64,000 bases of DNA from Rutidosis leptorrhynchoides (GCF_046630445.1 NC_092341.1:30208001-30272000), one strand, 5' to 3'. Positions 36,198 through 51,817 are shown, numbered from the stretch's first letter. Program-made: numbers and translations. The notes: generated by a model from the letters alone, not told the origin.

Positions 36198-37375
36198 CTG
36201 TGAGTTTTCAAAGTACTGATTGCTAATTCCCGGTAATTGTTATGGCTGTTCTCGTTACAAGATGCGGATGAGTATATGATAGGGTTTCAATGAATAAATA
36301 TAATGATTTGTCAGAGAGATTTAAGCCAAAAAACAACGAGGTTGCTAGTACGTCTGCTGGTAATATGGTGGAATATAAAAAAATTCTCCGGTATCAAAAG
36401 GGTAATTGTATATATCAGGATTATAGTAAGGTTACTTCGAATGAAAAGTCGAAGCGGACTTGTTGGAGCTGTGACAAAATTGGCTACTTTGAAAAGGGAT
36501 CGCAAAGTTATTTTTGCTAATAAATGCCAAAGGATCTAACGCGGCTACGTGTTAAACTTTTACTCAGTTGTCGAGAGTTTCTCAGGTGCATAACTATATG
36601 CATAAATTTTTCCTTCCGTAGATGAAGTGCGGTTGATTCATCCTATCGATTGAGGTGTTTTCAAGAATCATGAAAGGTTTGAATGTAGATTGTAATCGTC
36701 AAGATACAAATGAGGTTTAAGATGAAATCAAGTGGCAAACTTGAAGAAATGTTTAGTTTCATATGTTTTAATCAATATTTTAATTCATTTTGATTGTCCA
36801 ATTTTATTAGTCCACAATCGATAGTCCACAATTAACAGTCCGATAATTCATATATAGATTAATATATAATATTCTAATTAATTAATACGTATCGTGACCC
36901 GTATACGTCTCAAACTCGATCACAACTCAAACTATATATATTATTGTAGAATCAACCTCAACCCTGTATAGCTAACTCCCTCATTACTGCATATAGAGTG
37001 TCTATGGTTATTCCAAATAATATATATAGATGGGTCGATATGATATGTCAAAACCTTGTATACGTGTCCCGATATTTAAAGTGCGTAAAATAAATAACAG
37101 AAATTAAATGACGATAAATAAAATTGCGAGAATATAAATTGCGATAAATAAACTGCGATAAATAAATTGTGATAATTAAATTGAGATAAATAATTTGCGA
37201 TAAAATAAAATGTAATACGGAATTAAAAGTTAGCTAGGAACAGTTAGCTAGGATCTTGTTAGCGTGGTTTCTTAACAAAATTTCATATTGTTAATTAGTC
37301 TGTTTCTAATCAATTTTTATTGTGTCCATTATTTTTTCATTATGCCACTTGTTGGATTCTGATAGGTCAAAATCC
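36198..37375. other. Segment of N without counterpart in family K
   Basis: Contains a 76-codon plus-strand frame (36290-36520) ending in CWSCDKIGYFEKGS, which looks like a CCHC knuckle with its His and last Cys replaced; this may be a gag scrap or chance. The 170-bp segment at 36901-37070 is shared, inverted, with 12226-12396. At 37080-37210 a degenerate GCGATAAATAAA repeat resembles the U5 side of the Athila LTRs. Confidence 0.45.
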
Positions 37376-37529
37376 AAATATGAAATTGAATTTGAATGAA
37401 AAGAGTTATTCTTTGATGAACGGATACGTATATCGGTGGTTGTAAATAGGATAGTAAATGATCGTTGAATCAAATTCGAAGAATGTACAGTGTAACTGAT
37501 TAATGTGAAATCTAAATATTCCTCGAGTA

Positions 37530-37546
37530 TTACCTACCCGTTAAAA
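37530..37546 (-). other. Internal PPT-like motif of element N
   Basis: TTTTAACGGGTAGGTAA on the minus strand, at the same place relative to the accessory ORF as 19874-19890 in family K. Confidence 0.55.
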
Positions 37547-37806
37547 TATTTTCATCATTAACAGTTTGTACGAAAGAATTTTTAATTACAATTTTTATGA
37601 AAATATATATACATATATATTTTCTTCAGATGTAATCATGGATTTAATGAGTCAATATGATATTAAACTCATTTGAGTTACCATTAGAACAAGAATATAT
37701 AATCTCTAAAACATTAGAGATTACATAATCGCCATGTCGAACGAAGATAAATGATGTAAAACGATTCGTAGAACGATGATTATACTCGAGGTACAGAATG
37801 AGATGT

Positions 37807-38336
37807 TTAGGCGTGTGTTGTTGTGGTTTGTGTTGTTGCTGGTGGTATAATTGCTGTCAGTGCTACAAGTGTTGTTGGTGCTGAGGTTGATGATGATGTT
37901 GGTGATACTGTTGGTGCCGGTGATGTTGTTGAAGCTGGTATATTTTGCACCATGTTTTCCAAATTGATTACTCGAGCGCGAAGTTCGTTGACTTCTTCTA
38001 TTATTCCAGGATGATTGTCGGTCGGAACGAGCGAATGAATAAGATTTAGAATTTTGGATATCATATAGTCGTTGCGTGGTATCCAGGAAATAAGAGTGAA
38101 GATAATGTTTCGAATGGGTTTGCCGGTGAGTGTTTCAGGTTCACCGCCAAGAGGTAAATTCGGTTGGTGGAAGGGATCGCCTTTTTCGCGTCTCCATTGA
38201 TTAAGTCGACCACGAACCCATCAGATGAATTGGGGATGACTGAATGGTTAATTCATTCTGTTGATGCTGATAGGTGAAACTCCATATCGGAATAGCTGTC
38301 GGAATCCGAGGAATTCGAACTGGTTGAGGGATTCAT
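37807..38336 (-). pseudogene. Accessory 5' ORF of element N, frameshifted
   Basis: ATG at 38336 opens MNPSTSSNSSDSDSYSDMEF and stops at 38253-38255. The homologous C-terminal part is in another frame. It has GKPIRNIIFTLISWI, then the 85-codon stretch ISKILNLIHSLVPTDNHPG (38061 on), VNELRARVINLENMVQNI and a Thr/Ser/Pro/Ala-rich tail ending at 37807. It corresponds to 18670-19194 in family K. The coiled-coil segment VNEL-x-AR-x-x-x-LENMVQ is the best kept part. It is not a Gag by any motif I can see. Function unknown. Confidence 0.6.
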
Positions 38337-38754
38337 CTCGTATGATCAGATGAAGGACTTTCGATAAGAATTAGATTATAGGATGTAGATTAGTACCCTG
38401 CAATACATAATTTACATATGCATATATAATACAAAAATCCCATAAGTTACGGAGGAATCTACGGAAGTTGTCAGGCAAAGTCTACAGTAACAGATATGCT
38501 AAGATATGAATTAGCAGATACGCTAAGATACGAATTTTGTATATACACTATTCATGAAATCTTTGCAGTAAGATGTGTCTAGACTAATAATGATAAGCAG
38601 GTAATTTCCTAAGGATGATAAACAGATGATTTCCGACAAAAATGATAAGCAAAACTTTTGACATACAGACACGGCCGAAGTCCAGACTTACTAATGCATC
38701 CTAACGACTATCAGTTAGACACACTAATGCAAGACCTGGTTCACTAAGACCACC

Positions 38755-38766
38755 GCTCTGATACCA
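38755..38766 (-). other. PBS of element N, initiator tRNA-Met
   Basis: TGGTATCAGAGC on the minus strand, two bases after the LTR end ...CCTTTCA. Confidence 0.9.
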
Positions 38767-40204
38767 ACTGAAAGGACCCGTCCTAATCCATCTGGATGAA
38801 GTCACCAACATCTGGTTCCATTGCGATGATCGACTCCAAATAGTGTCTTTAAAATGAGCAAATGTACAGCGGAATGTTTCTTTCATACCTGAGAATAAAC
38901 ATGCTTTCAAGTGTCAACAAAAAATTTGGTGAGTTCATTAGTTTAACATAAATAATCATTTCATAATTTTAATAGACCACAAGATTTCATATCTCCATTT
39001 CTCATAAACATACGTCCCATGCATAGAGACAAAAATATCATTCATATGGATTGAACACCTGGTAACCGACATTCACAATATGCATATAAGAATATCCCCA
39101 TCATTCCGGGATCCTCCTTCGGACATGATATAAATTTCGAAGTACTAAAGCATCCGGTACTTTGAATGGGGCTTGTTGGGCCCGATAGATCTATCTTTAG
39201 AGTTCGCGTCAATTAGGGTGTCTGTTCCCTAATTCTTAGATTACCAGACTTAATAAAAAGGGGCATATTCTGTTTAATAATTCACCCATAGAATGTAGTT
39301 TCATTTACTCGTGTCTATTTCGTAAAACAGTTATAAAAGTTGCGCCTGTATTCTTAGTCCAAAAATATAAAGGGTAAAAAGGCAAATGAAACTCACATAA
39401 TGTATTTTGTAGTAAAATACATATGACTATATTGAACAATGCAGGATTGGCTTCGGATTCACGAACCTATATCATTTGTATATATATATATATTAATACA
39501 CACAATCACAGTCGAATAAGTTTATATATATATATAACTTATTAATGATAATATTTTTATATTAATAATATATTTATATTTCATGTATTCCTTTTATATA
39601 ATAAAATATTGTGTTTTGTTATATGTTTTAAATATATATATTTATGTATTTCATTTATTTATAAAAATGGTATTTCAAATTATATTAAGTTGATATTAGT
39701 AAAAATAATGATAATAGCATTAATAATATACTTAGGTTAATTATAACTCTATTAATGATATTAATAATAATATTTGTAAAATATTAATTTTTTCCCGTTA
39801 ATGATATTTATGATTTTGATTTTTATAATTTCATGATAATAATACTCGTGATAATATTAATAATACTTATGTTAATATTAACAATTCTATTATTTGTAAA
39901 AAGATACTAATACTAATATTTACGAAAATGATGATAACATTAATATTAATAATAGTATTAATAATACTAAAAATTTTATTTGCAACTATAATCATAATGA
40001 TACGTATGTTAGTAATAATAATGGTATTGATAACTATAATACTTGTACCACTATTAATAATAATAATAATACTAATAGTACCTAGTGATATTAATTAGTA
40101 ATAACAAAAGTGTTAATAATATTTTCTTTATTATCTATATTAACCTAATTAATAACAATCTTTAATAATAGAACAATCATAATGACAATAACAATAACAA
40201 TAAC

Positions 40205-40357
<153 letters not shown>

Positions 40358-42049
40358 TGGGAGTTATACCTCAAAGAAATTCGGACTAAAAAAAAAAAGA
40401 AATGACACCAGTCAGGATCGAACCCGAGACCTCTCGCTCACCCATAAACACCCATGACCACTCCACCACCTCTCCTTTTACTGATTTAACCCGTATGCCA
40501 TTATATTTAACCGTAATAGTTTTCTCTTTCCTGTTCTTCATCTTCTCCATTAAAAAAAAATCAGTCAGATGAGTTTCAAAACCAAAATATCATATTTTAT
40601 GGCTTCAATTACGGCTTGTGAACATTAAAAATATCATAAAGTGTGACCTTGAATAATAAAAACAAATAAAAAAAAAGAACAGCAATATTGCTGCTGTCTG
40701 CCGTTCGCTGCTATTCAAGAAAAAAAATCGATTTTGAAATACAACGACTTTTACAAAATTGTTACAACCTAAAATAAGATTCAAATGACCTATCAAAACT
40801 TTCTCAATCAATAATTTCAACAGAATTATGAAAACAAACTCGAATTTTTACAAAGAACAATCCTGTTGACTTTTTTCTCAAAACTTTGACTCCAAAATTT
40901 GTTCTTGATAAGAAGAATTGGGATCTGTAACTTTGCAGACAGTCTACATAGATTATTTCCAACACTTCTCCATTATTAGATTTTACAGTTTAATTCGAAA
41001 TCGAATTATGAGCAAAAAGTTATACTTACATAGGTGTCGAGCATTTTTAATGGTATATCTGTTTAATTCATCAAACAGAGTTGATTGTATATGATAATTG
41101 ATAATGATGATGAATATTGGAATGGTTGCAGTCTAATAAAATGAATAATCGAATCGTTTTAAAGCAACAGCTCGACATTTGGGTTCAATCAGGAACAGAG
41201 AGGAATAAATATAAAAAAAATATCGATATTGAATTATAATCCAATTTGGTTTGTTGTTGAATCAGTCATGGTTATTTTAATCATATTGGAGTCAGAATCC
41301 AAAATTTGAAACAGCTCGATTGCTACATGTAACAACTCGTACGAACCTTTTGATTTTTATATCATATATAATTATAATTATAATTAATAATTAATAGATA
41401 TAGATATAGTAATATTAAATATATTATTAATAATAAAAAAATATTAATAATACTAATAATAATAATTATATTGATGACAATTATAATAATAGTAATAGAT
41501 AAACAAAAAAAATGGTAATAATAACATTATTCGTAATACTAATAATAATACTAATTTTAATATTTATGTTATTAATGATAATGATAATATATTGTATTAT
41601 TTTATAATATTAATAATAATCATACCAATATTAGTAATAATAAATAATGATATTTATAATGGGAATTATCAAAATGACGATAATACTATATAATACTACT
41701 ACAAGTAATAATGTAGACATAACAAGTTATATGTATACTAATTTCATATGTATATATTTTATATCAGAAATAATAATACTAATAATACAGATATTAGCGT
41801 TAATATTAATAATAATAAAGGTAATAATAATAAGCTAATAATTAACTTGAATATATTTTTTTATTATTATTTATGTCATATTGATAATATATTCTATGAT
41901 AGTATATATTGAATATTTGTTATATATTTCAATATATATGTATATGTTTATTTTAATAGCAACTTAATTATTTTATGTATTACTTTAAATATTCAATTTA
42001 ATTCAAATGATTAAATTGTATTTTTATTATCTTAATTTATAATACATAC

Positions 42050-42160
<111 letters not shown>

Positions 42161-42335
42161 CATGCATATTTATTAACAACAATTGTTCATGAATCGTCAG
42201 GAATCGTCAAAGGTCAAATGCATTCATGTAAACTGTTCCAAAGTTTTCGAGACTCAACATATAGACTTTTCTTATCGTGTCGGTAACATATAAAGATTAA
42301 GTTTAAATTTGGTCGGAAATTCCCGGGTCATCACA

Positions 42336-44760
<2,425 letters not shown>

Positions 44761-45633
44761 CTATCGTTGAGTAATCTTGTTGAATCACTTGCGTTGTTTT
44801 GAGTCCTAATATCCTTACACGTCTATCCACGTTAAGGTAGTCTTGACACACTTCATGAGTTCATGGTCATGTTGTACCTTCTATATTCAATAGAGTCTTT
44901 GCCATGATGGATTAAACATTTAAGCACTTCCTTAAATGTGTTTCTTTAAATGATTGTGAAAATATTGTCTGTTGTGATTATTGTGCATTTGATTAATGCA
45001 AAATGTCACTACATAATATTCATCAGTGTTCTTGTTTGAATTTATTTTCACTGTGCTTGAAGTCCTTTACATGGCAGGAGACTAAAAGATAAAAAAGAAG
45101 TTGCTGAGCCTGAAGGTGATGTTTTTGCTTACTAGGTAGATGGGTTGTATATAGTAATATTTAGTGCTCTTGTTATTTGAATTTTAATATTATGTTGAAG
45201 TTGACTTTAATGAGAGGAAGAAGCAATTTATTTTTGTAATTTAAATAGTTAAAGATTACGTGGATAGTTCATGTGAATAGTTTTATCGGACTCAGTTAAC
45301 CTTCAATTGGGTGAGAGATGAAATTGGGACTTTAAAATGCTTTTAAAGATGAAAAATGCAGTAAATAAAATACAGGGATGAAATTGGCAAAAAGTGAAAA
45401 ACATAAAGACGAAATGGGCAATAACTGAAAATAACTTACTTGTAGAAGTTGTTGACTTTGATTGACAACGGGCAAGCAGGTTATTATGATAATATTAACA
45501 CGGAATAATAATAACAATCAAACAGCAATGGATTGCTATAAGAGTTTCTATTGAGGAACTTAATCGCAATATGTTAGGCTGTTAGCCATGAATAATCGAA
45601 TGGCAAATAATGGAATTCCCCAAAAAGTGGAAC

Positions 45634-45636
<3 letters not shown>
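44761..45636. other. Low-copy-looking flank with a possible terminal exon
   Basis: No LTR match. At 45078-45135 a 17-codon frame (LKDKKEVAEPEGDVFAY, then stop) follows a pyrimidine-rich stretch ending in CAG at 45077, as a last coding exon on the plus strand would. The upstream 300 bp is intron-like. I cannot name the gene, and the match is short. Otherwise I see nothing. Confidence 0.25.
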
Positions 45637-45680
<44 letters not shown>

Positions 45681-45691
45681 AAAAGTGGGAC
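45623..45691 (-). mobile_element. Poly(T) retroposon scar
   Basis: 43 T at 45637-45679 lie between AAAAGTGGAAC (45623-45633) and AAAAGTGGGAC (45681-45691), a near-identical 11-bp repeat. It looks like a minus-strand poly(A) retroposition truncated almost to its tail. Confidence 0.4.
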
Positions 45692-45901
45692 AGTTAAGGA
45701 GTATTAATGAGTCAAAAGAAGTCAAATTTTATAGACCCATTTCTATTTTCCGTTCAGGGTTGCACACCAAAATCATGGATGGTGTTAACACGTTCAACCC
45801 TAAAACCTTTTGTGACGCGCATCTTTTGGCTAAATTACAAACAAAGATGAATAGAGTCACGTGCAAGTATGCATCAGATTTTTTTTTCTTTCAAAATAGT
45901 C

Positions 45902-46409
45902 TTATTTATAAGGTTTATTATAAAAATGGTTTTTCAAAATCAAAATTTACAAAAATAGGAAAACCGGCATTTCAAATGCCGGTTTACCTACGTGACATTT
46001 TTTATAACTTTTTTTTTTTTTGAGATCTTACAAACTCGTAAACTCGTTTTGTTTTGAAAAGTTTTAGAGCTTGTTTTGTTTTTGAAAGGTTTCAAAATAA
46101 AGCTTGATATATTTTGATATGGAGTGATACATATAGTTAACTAAATATTATGAGTAAAAAAATTTTCAAAACAAAACGAGTTTTAAAATCTTTCAAAACA
46201 AAAGGAGCGTATCACGAGTTTGTAAGATTTAAAAAAAAAAATTAAATAAATAAATAAATAAATTAGAAAAAATGCCACGTAGGTAAACCGGCATTTGAAA
46301 TGCCAGTTTGGGGTGACAAGTTGCTAACCGGCATTTGAAACGCCGGTTTCCCTATTTTTATAAATTTTGACTTTGAAAAACCATTTTTGTAAATACCCTA
46401 TAAATAAAA
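45902..46409. mobile_element. Fold-back (MITE-like) DNA element, about 508 bp
   Basis: The outer 85 bp are imperfect inverted repeats (TTATTTATA... against ...TATAAATAAA), each holding the hairpin CCGGCATTTCAAATGCCGG or a variant (45964-45982, 46288-46304, 46328-46346). A second inverted pair inside (ATCTTACAAACTCGT near 46024 against ACGAGTTTGTAAGATTT near 46215) makes most of the element self-complementary. No transposase. No clear TSD. Confidence 0.6.
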
Positions 46410-46440
46410 CAATTTAAAAAAAAAAAAAATCCATGCATCA

Positions 46441-46504
46441 CAAGCTAGTTTCTAGTTTTTTTTTTTTTTTTTTTTTGAACGGCAATGCAAGCTAGTTCCT
46501 AGTT
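46441..46504 (-). mobile_element. Truncated retroposon with 17-bp TSD
   Basis: CAAGCTAGTTYCTAGTT at 46441-46457 and 46488-46504 (one mismatch) flanks a run of about 20 T plus GAACGGCAATG. This is the signature of target-primed reverse transcription with extreme 5' truncation. Confidence 0.5.
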
Positions 46505-46751
46505 GAATTGAACTTACCCACTACCACACATCATAACGTACAAAAGAACAATACAACGTGTCAGAACAATGTCCACATTCCATGCACGCATTGCTTAGTG
46601 CCGAATAACAACACGTGCGTGGATATCAACGAGCAAAAAGTAGTTTGAAAGGTTTTTTTCACAATCAAACAACAGTACTAGCTAACTGCCTTAGGAAAGC
46701 CTGTTTAGCCACATACACAAATTATATTGCATAATGTACAACACCTTGGAG

Positions 46752-46828
46752 CCACGTAAGTAAACCGGCATTAAGAAAATCGGTTCATTGTGACATGTGT
46801 TAAACCGGTCTTCCCAAGGCCGGTTATA
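46752..46828. repeat. Fold-back element remnant
   Basis: CCACGTAAGTAAACCGGCAT and, 40 bp on, AACCGGTCTTCCCAAGGCCGGTT resemble the arm and hairpins of 45902-46409. Confidence 0.4.
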
Positions 46829-47850
46829 CGTGTTTCGTAATTTTTTTACGGACTTGAAATGTAAAGTTGTTGAAAATATGTACCGTTAAAATATTCATAA
46901 TTGACAAAAGAACAATACACAAATTCATATAATTAGCTGTGTCACATGAAATATGAATCTTCGCCTTATATGGTAGTGTAAAAAATAATTAAGGTTTGAG
47001 TTTGTGGGATACGGCCATTGGGAAAAAATCAAAAGTTTAGTTGTGAGTAGCAAAAAAATTATAGCGTTTTTTAAATATAAATGGTGAAGTCCAAATAAAA
47101 TTGGGATCGTTATTCCAACTGTAAGGTATGGACTTCCATGAGATCACCATATGCCTTTAGTTCAGAACCTAGCTTATATGCCTATATATAAAAAATTGTA
47201 GCTTTGTTAAATATAAATGGTAACACCAAATACTAAAAGTACATCGAACCTTGTCTTATAACTCATGTGATAGCGGTGACGAAACTGTAATTTTTAATTG
47301 ATGGTGTCATAAAACGTATATATTTGATCCTTATTTTGTTAACAAAATTAAGTTATTACGTAGTTGACAATACCTAGTTTGCAAATAAGGTATCTTGGTT
47401 TTGTCTATATGATTAGGGTAAATTCTAATACCTCTTTTCGATGCGGCAAATGTCAAACAATATTGTTTATCTAAAAAAAAAATAGTGAGACAATATCTAT
47501 TAAAATTTGCTTAAAGCATTCGCCTTTGAAAATGTATTTTCATTGGATAATTACAATCAATATGTGGTACAACTAATTTTTTTTACGAGTAAACTTATTT
47601 TTACGAAGACATAAAAATCTATTGGGGTTCTAAGGTTGATGTGCCTTAAATTTTGTAGGATACTTACCTACATTTTAAGACTCTGGTCACATACTCACAT
47701 GAATGACTTGAATATTTAAATAAATGAATGGGGTCAAGTGTCAAGTTACTCTTTTGACATGCTTATATTGCAAACAAAACATATCAATAAAAATATCAAT
47801 AAACCAATAGCTGCTCACATTTCAATGGGGTCATTTGACCACATAACCTT
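46829..47850. other. Unassigned AT-rich sequence
   Basis: No LTR, ORF or RNA motif recognised. Confidence 0.5.
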
Positions 47851-47854
47851 GAAC

Positions 47855-47982
47855 GTACCTCCGCCACTGTGTGGTAGTAGTCTAACTCTCTTAGCAGGAG
47901 GTCAGGAGTTCGACTCCCGTGGGGTACAACATTGCACACAAGGGTGCCTATTTACCTTTGAATTTCACCCAAGAGTGCCTTC
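47855..47982 (+). mobile_element. tRNA-derived SINE-like fragment
   Basis: CTGTGTGGTAGTAGTCTAAC resembles an A box and GGAGTTCGACTCCCGT a B box in a T-arm-like stem (near 47905-47922), with spacing as in tRNA-headed SINEs. The body ends where the Copia LTR begins, so it is probably truncated or was the insertion target. No poly(A) tail visible. Confidence 0.45.
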
Positions 47983-48264
47983 TGTTGGAGCTATTCGGAT
48001 CTTCGGATCGATGTTCTAGCGAATCGTTGACTTTCGGGTATCGATTTAGTCGAACCGGATCATGTAGATCGACGCCTAGAGTCGTTTATTCGACTTGTAG
48101 GTTTTTCGGATCTGTTTTGGTAGAGAGAAACACGTCTGGAACCTAATAGGGTGATTAGCCACAAATGACTACATAATCTCCCTTATATACCCGATTGGGC
48201 CGACAGTCGATTGACGGGCCCACCTTGTGTGGTTGATCTGAACTCGGGCCTTTATGCACCAACA
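47983..48264 (-). repeat. Copia-type LTR (282 bp), minus orientation
   Basis: In sense direction it runs from TGTTGGTGCATAAAGG to AGCTCCAACA, so its ends are TGTTGG/CCAACA inverted. It is preceded by the polypurine tract CCTAGGGGGAGTA (48265-48277), as in a 3' LTR. No TSD found. Confidence 0.6.
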
Positions 48265-49847
48265 TACTCCCCCTAGGACCTAGTTCGATCAACATTCCTT
48301 CTTTTCTCGGATTTATACACTAACAAACTCCCTTGAGGATCATCATACTCCCCCTCGGATGTTGCTTTACATTTAATTTCACGAGACTTTCCCGTATGCA
48401 CCAATAAACTCCCTTAATTGGCACATATATTCTCTCTTCATCCTTATCTTCGTCATATTCCAATGATAATCGCAAGCCGATACAATCATCATGAAATATG
48501 ATTACTTGAACCTTTAAGAAAAATCTCTGTCGATACTCGGAGACTTAATCTCAGCAATCTTAAAGCACACAAGTCATCAGATTAACCCTAACTTATGACT
48601 GTTATGACTTCCGGTTCTTCAATATCTTCAAATCTTTATATGCGCAGCGGAATTTTAAGATTTGACATTGTTTGGCTCATAAATAATCAGACGAATCTGA
48701 TTACCCCACATTAACTTCAATATCTTTCTAAAGCTTCATAACCTGCACATGTAAACATCACAAAGTACAATGACATATAGAATCATGAGCACGTTATGTA
48801 TAATCAATCTCTCGTTTCTTTACAACATAAACATTATAAACATCGAGATGATTAATTAAGCAGCTTTATTCCTTTCTTTCACGTACGTCATTCCTTCACT
48901 TCATCATAACTCCAGAAGCTCCAACTTTAACTTCTTCTCACAGTTAACATGGCTCGTACGTATATCAACTTTGACAGAATGTTGGTCAGATCAAACATTC
49001 AGTTCAAACACACACTGGTTTAACCATTTTGACTCAACAATTTTCACAAACATTCAAAACAAACACATTGAATTTCAATCATCAAAAACATTTTACGCCT
49101 TTCACACAAACTCAGCTTCAGTCTGATACGTCAATTTGAAATCACATGAGTAACCAAAAATAAATAAGACAGAAAATATTTTTGGATTTTCTAAAATTTA
49201 TGCTAAAAGACACTAAAAATATTTTTGTATTTTTCATTGTATGAATGCATGTATGAAAAGCAGATGCAATTACACTAAAATACTAACAAACATTTTAACG
49301 GAAACAAAATCACATATTTTTGTGAGATGTTGATCTTAACATGGAATCAATACTAAACTATAGTAGCAAATCATCATCGTTCGATTCTTAAGATTAAGTA
49401 CCTATACAGATTAAAACTCTGATTATGGATATCAAGTCACATTAAGCTTTCATATTCTTTCCTTGTAGACATTTTGATGATCACGTTGATTAATTACTTT
49501 AACATATTTCTATGTTAGATTATATCATAGAATCAGTCCTTATTTGAGATCGCACGATGTATCAGGTAGTCAATTGAGCACTAAAGTCCAGACACTGTCC
49601 GTTATCACTGGCACATACTTTTGATCTAATTGATCAGGAGGTACTCTCACAGTATTTTGAATATTCCTGTCAGCCTTGGGCTTCTATCTCAACCTATACC
49701 TTCAATTTAGATGGCTCGGGTAAATCTCATAGTATTTTGAATATTCTGAGATGTGCATACACAAACCCCATGCTTTTCATCTGTAATAGCATAACTTAGA
49801 GTACATATCTGTAAATATATTTCTAACTTCTTGTCTTAATGGGTATA
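48265..49847 (-). other. Probable decayed Copia internal 3' region, otherwise unassigned
   Basis: Next to the PPT, the sense strand repeats a purine tract plus LTR-start motif (GGGAGTTTGTTAGTGTATAA near 48308-48336 and GGGAGTTTATTGGTGCATA near 48393-48415). Further right no RT or integrase motif is seen. Two similar blocks with AGTATTTTGAATATTC at about 49650 and 49730 are direct repeats. No gene supported. Confidence 0.35.
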
Positions 49848-51420
49848 TATAACAACCCTCACTTTTCGACTTCCGATTTTACTAAAATACCTAGAGTTGT
49901 TATATACGAATAAATTTAACGTTGACCGAATAAACGTACGCTTAAAATAAATAATATAATTATAAATATTATAAATAAGATTATGATATATAATATAACA
50001 TAATTACATCAATGAATATATATATATATATAATATTTATATTACTTTTGTTATTTAGTTAATAGAATATATAATTAACTAAATAATAAATAATATTATA
50101 ACATTTATAAAACTAATAAAAACTATAAATTAATAATCATAAATTTTAATTTTTATAAAAACTAAATATAATAATAATTTTTATATAAAATTCGTATTTA
50201 ATAATTAAACAAATATAGAAATAAAATGTTTAGAGATATATTAAACAATTTTTTTTTTAGAATTTTATACAAAATAAAAATAAAAACTATATCTACTTTT
50301 AATAAATAAATACAAAAATATAAACTACTTTTTCTTTTAAGTTTTACTTTTAATAAAAATACAAACTACTTTTTCTTAGTTTAACTTTTAAGATTTTACT
50401 TTTAATAAAAATACAAACTACTTTTTCTTATTTTAACTTTTAAGATTTACTTTTAATAAAAATACAAAATACTTTTTCTTATTTTAACTTTTAAGATTTA
50501 CTTATTTTATTTTAATTTTTTTTTTACCTAACATTTTCAACTATAAATACCACATACATTTCTCATTTCAAATTTACACCTTAATCTCTCATTTCTCTCT
50601 TAAGAACTACTTCTAGTTGATATCTCGGTCACTTACTTGCTTTACTTTCCTTTCTTGCGTGGAATACTTCAACTGCTATTTAAGGTGAGTTTCATTACTC
50701 CCTTTTTATATATATTTTTGGGCTGAGAATACATGCGTTGTTTTATAAATGTTTTACGAAATAGGCACAAGTACTAAAACTAATTCTATGTGGGTTTAAA
50801 CCAGAAATATACCCTTAGCTTGGTAACATTAAACTACCTGTCTATGTACGGTAGGCGCGAATCCTAAAGATAGATCTATTGGGCCTGACAACCCTATCCT
50901 GACTATGGGATGCTTTAGTACTTCGAGGTTTATATAACACACCTGATTCGGTGTACTTTCAGAGGGTAAAACATGAACGTTAAGGCTTGTTACCGGGTGC
51001 CTACAACTTATAGAATGCTTTTATACACTTGCTAGTGTACGGATATTTATGAAACTGAAATCTTGTGGCCTATTATTATAACGGAAATGATTGATTTTGA
51101 TAAACTAATGAACTCACCAACCTTTTTGGTTGATACTTTAAGCATGTTTTGTCTCAGGTGACGAATAAGATGATTGCCATGATTGCTACCTGATGAATTG
51201 AATGCTGCTACATGGAGTCTTCATTTCATTACATTTACTTTGCATTAAGACTATTATTATTATTTCAGTTTAAATTTGATGTAAAACTTTTAATGCTTCC
51301 GCTGTTTTATTAATAAATGTTTTATTCAAAACGTCTCATATAGAGTCGTTCTCGTATATACAACTGTGATTTGATATAATTAGTCACAAATACCCTAGGC
51401 CCTATTTTGGGGGTGTGACA
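49848..51420 (+). repeat. 5' LTR of element H (about 1573 bp)
   Basis: Start TATAACAACCC (as in LTR2), end GGGGGTGTGACA. The last 740 bp are shared with family K; the U3 is not. Blocks CTGAGAATACATGC (50723-50736) and GCATGTTTTGTCTCAG (51142-51157). The left edge is inferred from the motif and not from a TSD. Confidence 0.78.
50294..50505. repeat. 52-bp tandem repeat, about four copies, in H U3
   Basis: Units begin ACTTTTAATAAAAATACAAA at 50346, 50398 and 50449, with a degenerate first copy near 50294. Confidence 0.8.
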
Positions 51421-51423
51421 GAT

Positions 51424-51435
51424 TGGTATCAGAGC
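51424..51435 (+). other. PBS of element H, initiator tRNA-Met
   Basis: TGGTATCAGAGC, three bases after the LTR end. Confidence 0.9.
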
Positions 51436-51817
51436 AGGTTGTTGTAGAGAACCAGGATTGCATTTTATGTGTGCCTTATACAATTAGGTACCTTAGCAAT
51501 GTAGGACTACAACTTTCCTTGACCATAGTGCCTTTAATTGTTGCCTTTAATTGATAAATGCTACACTATACCTTAGAAACTATACTTAAATCTTAAGATT
51601 ATAACATACACGATAATGTGAAATTACTCTAACGTCAACGCTACTTAAGGCCTAGGGTGATCCTTGGTACCACTATGGGACGCTTGTGGATTTCGAATGC
51701 CAAACTTAGATTTTGGTCGAGAATTCCTGGGCCAACCGGTAACAATTGATCATTCAAGTGACTCGGCGGTGGCATAGATGTTTGGGTATGGTGCACAATA
51801 TCAAACCTGACTATAGT

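Noticed and set aside
47738..48146. Two overlapping plus-strand ORFs of 93 and 75 codons
   Set aside because: They span the boundary between a SINE-like fragment and a Copia LTR; chance frames.
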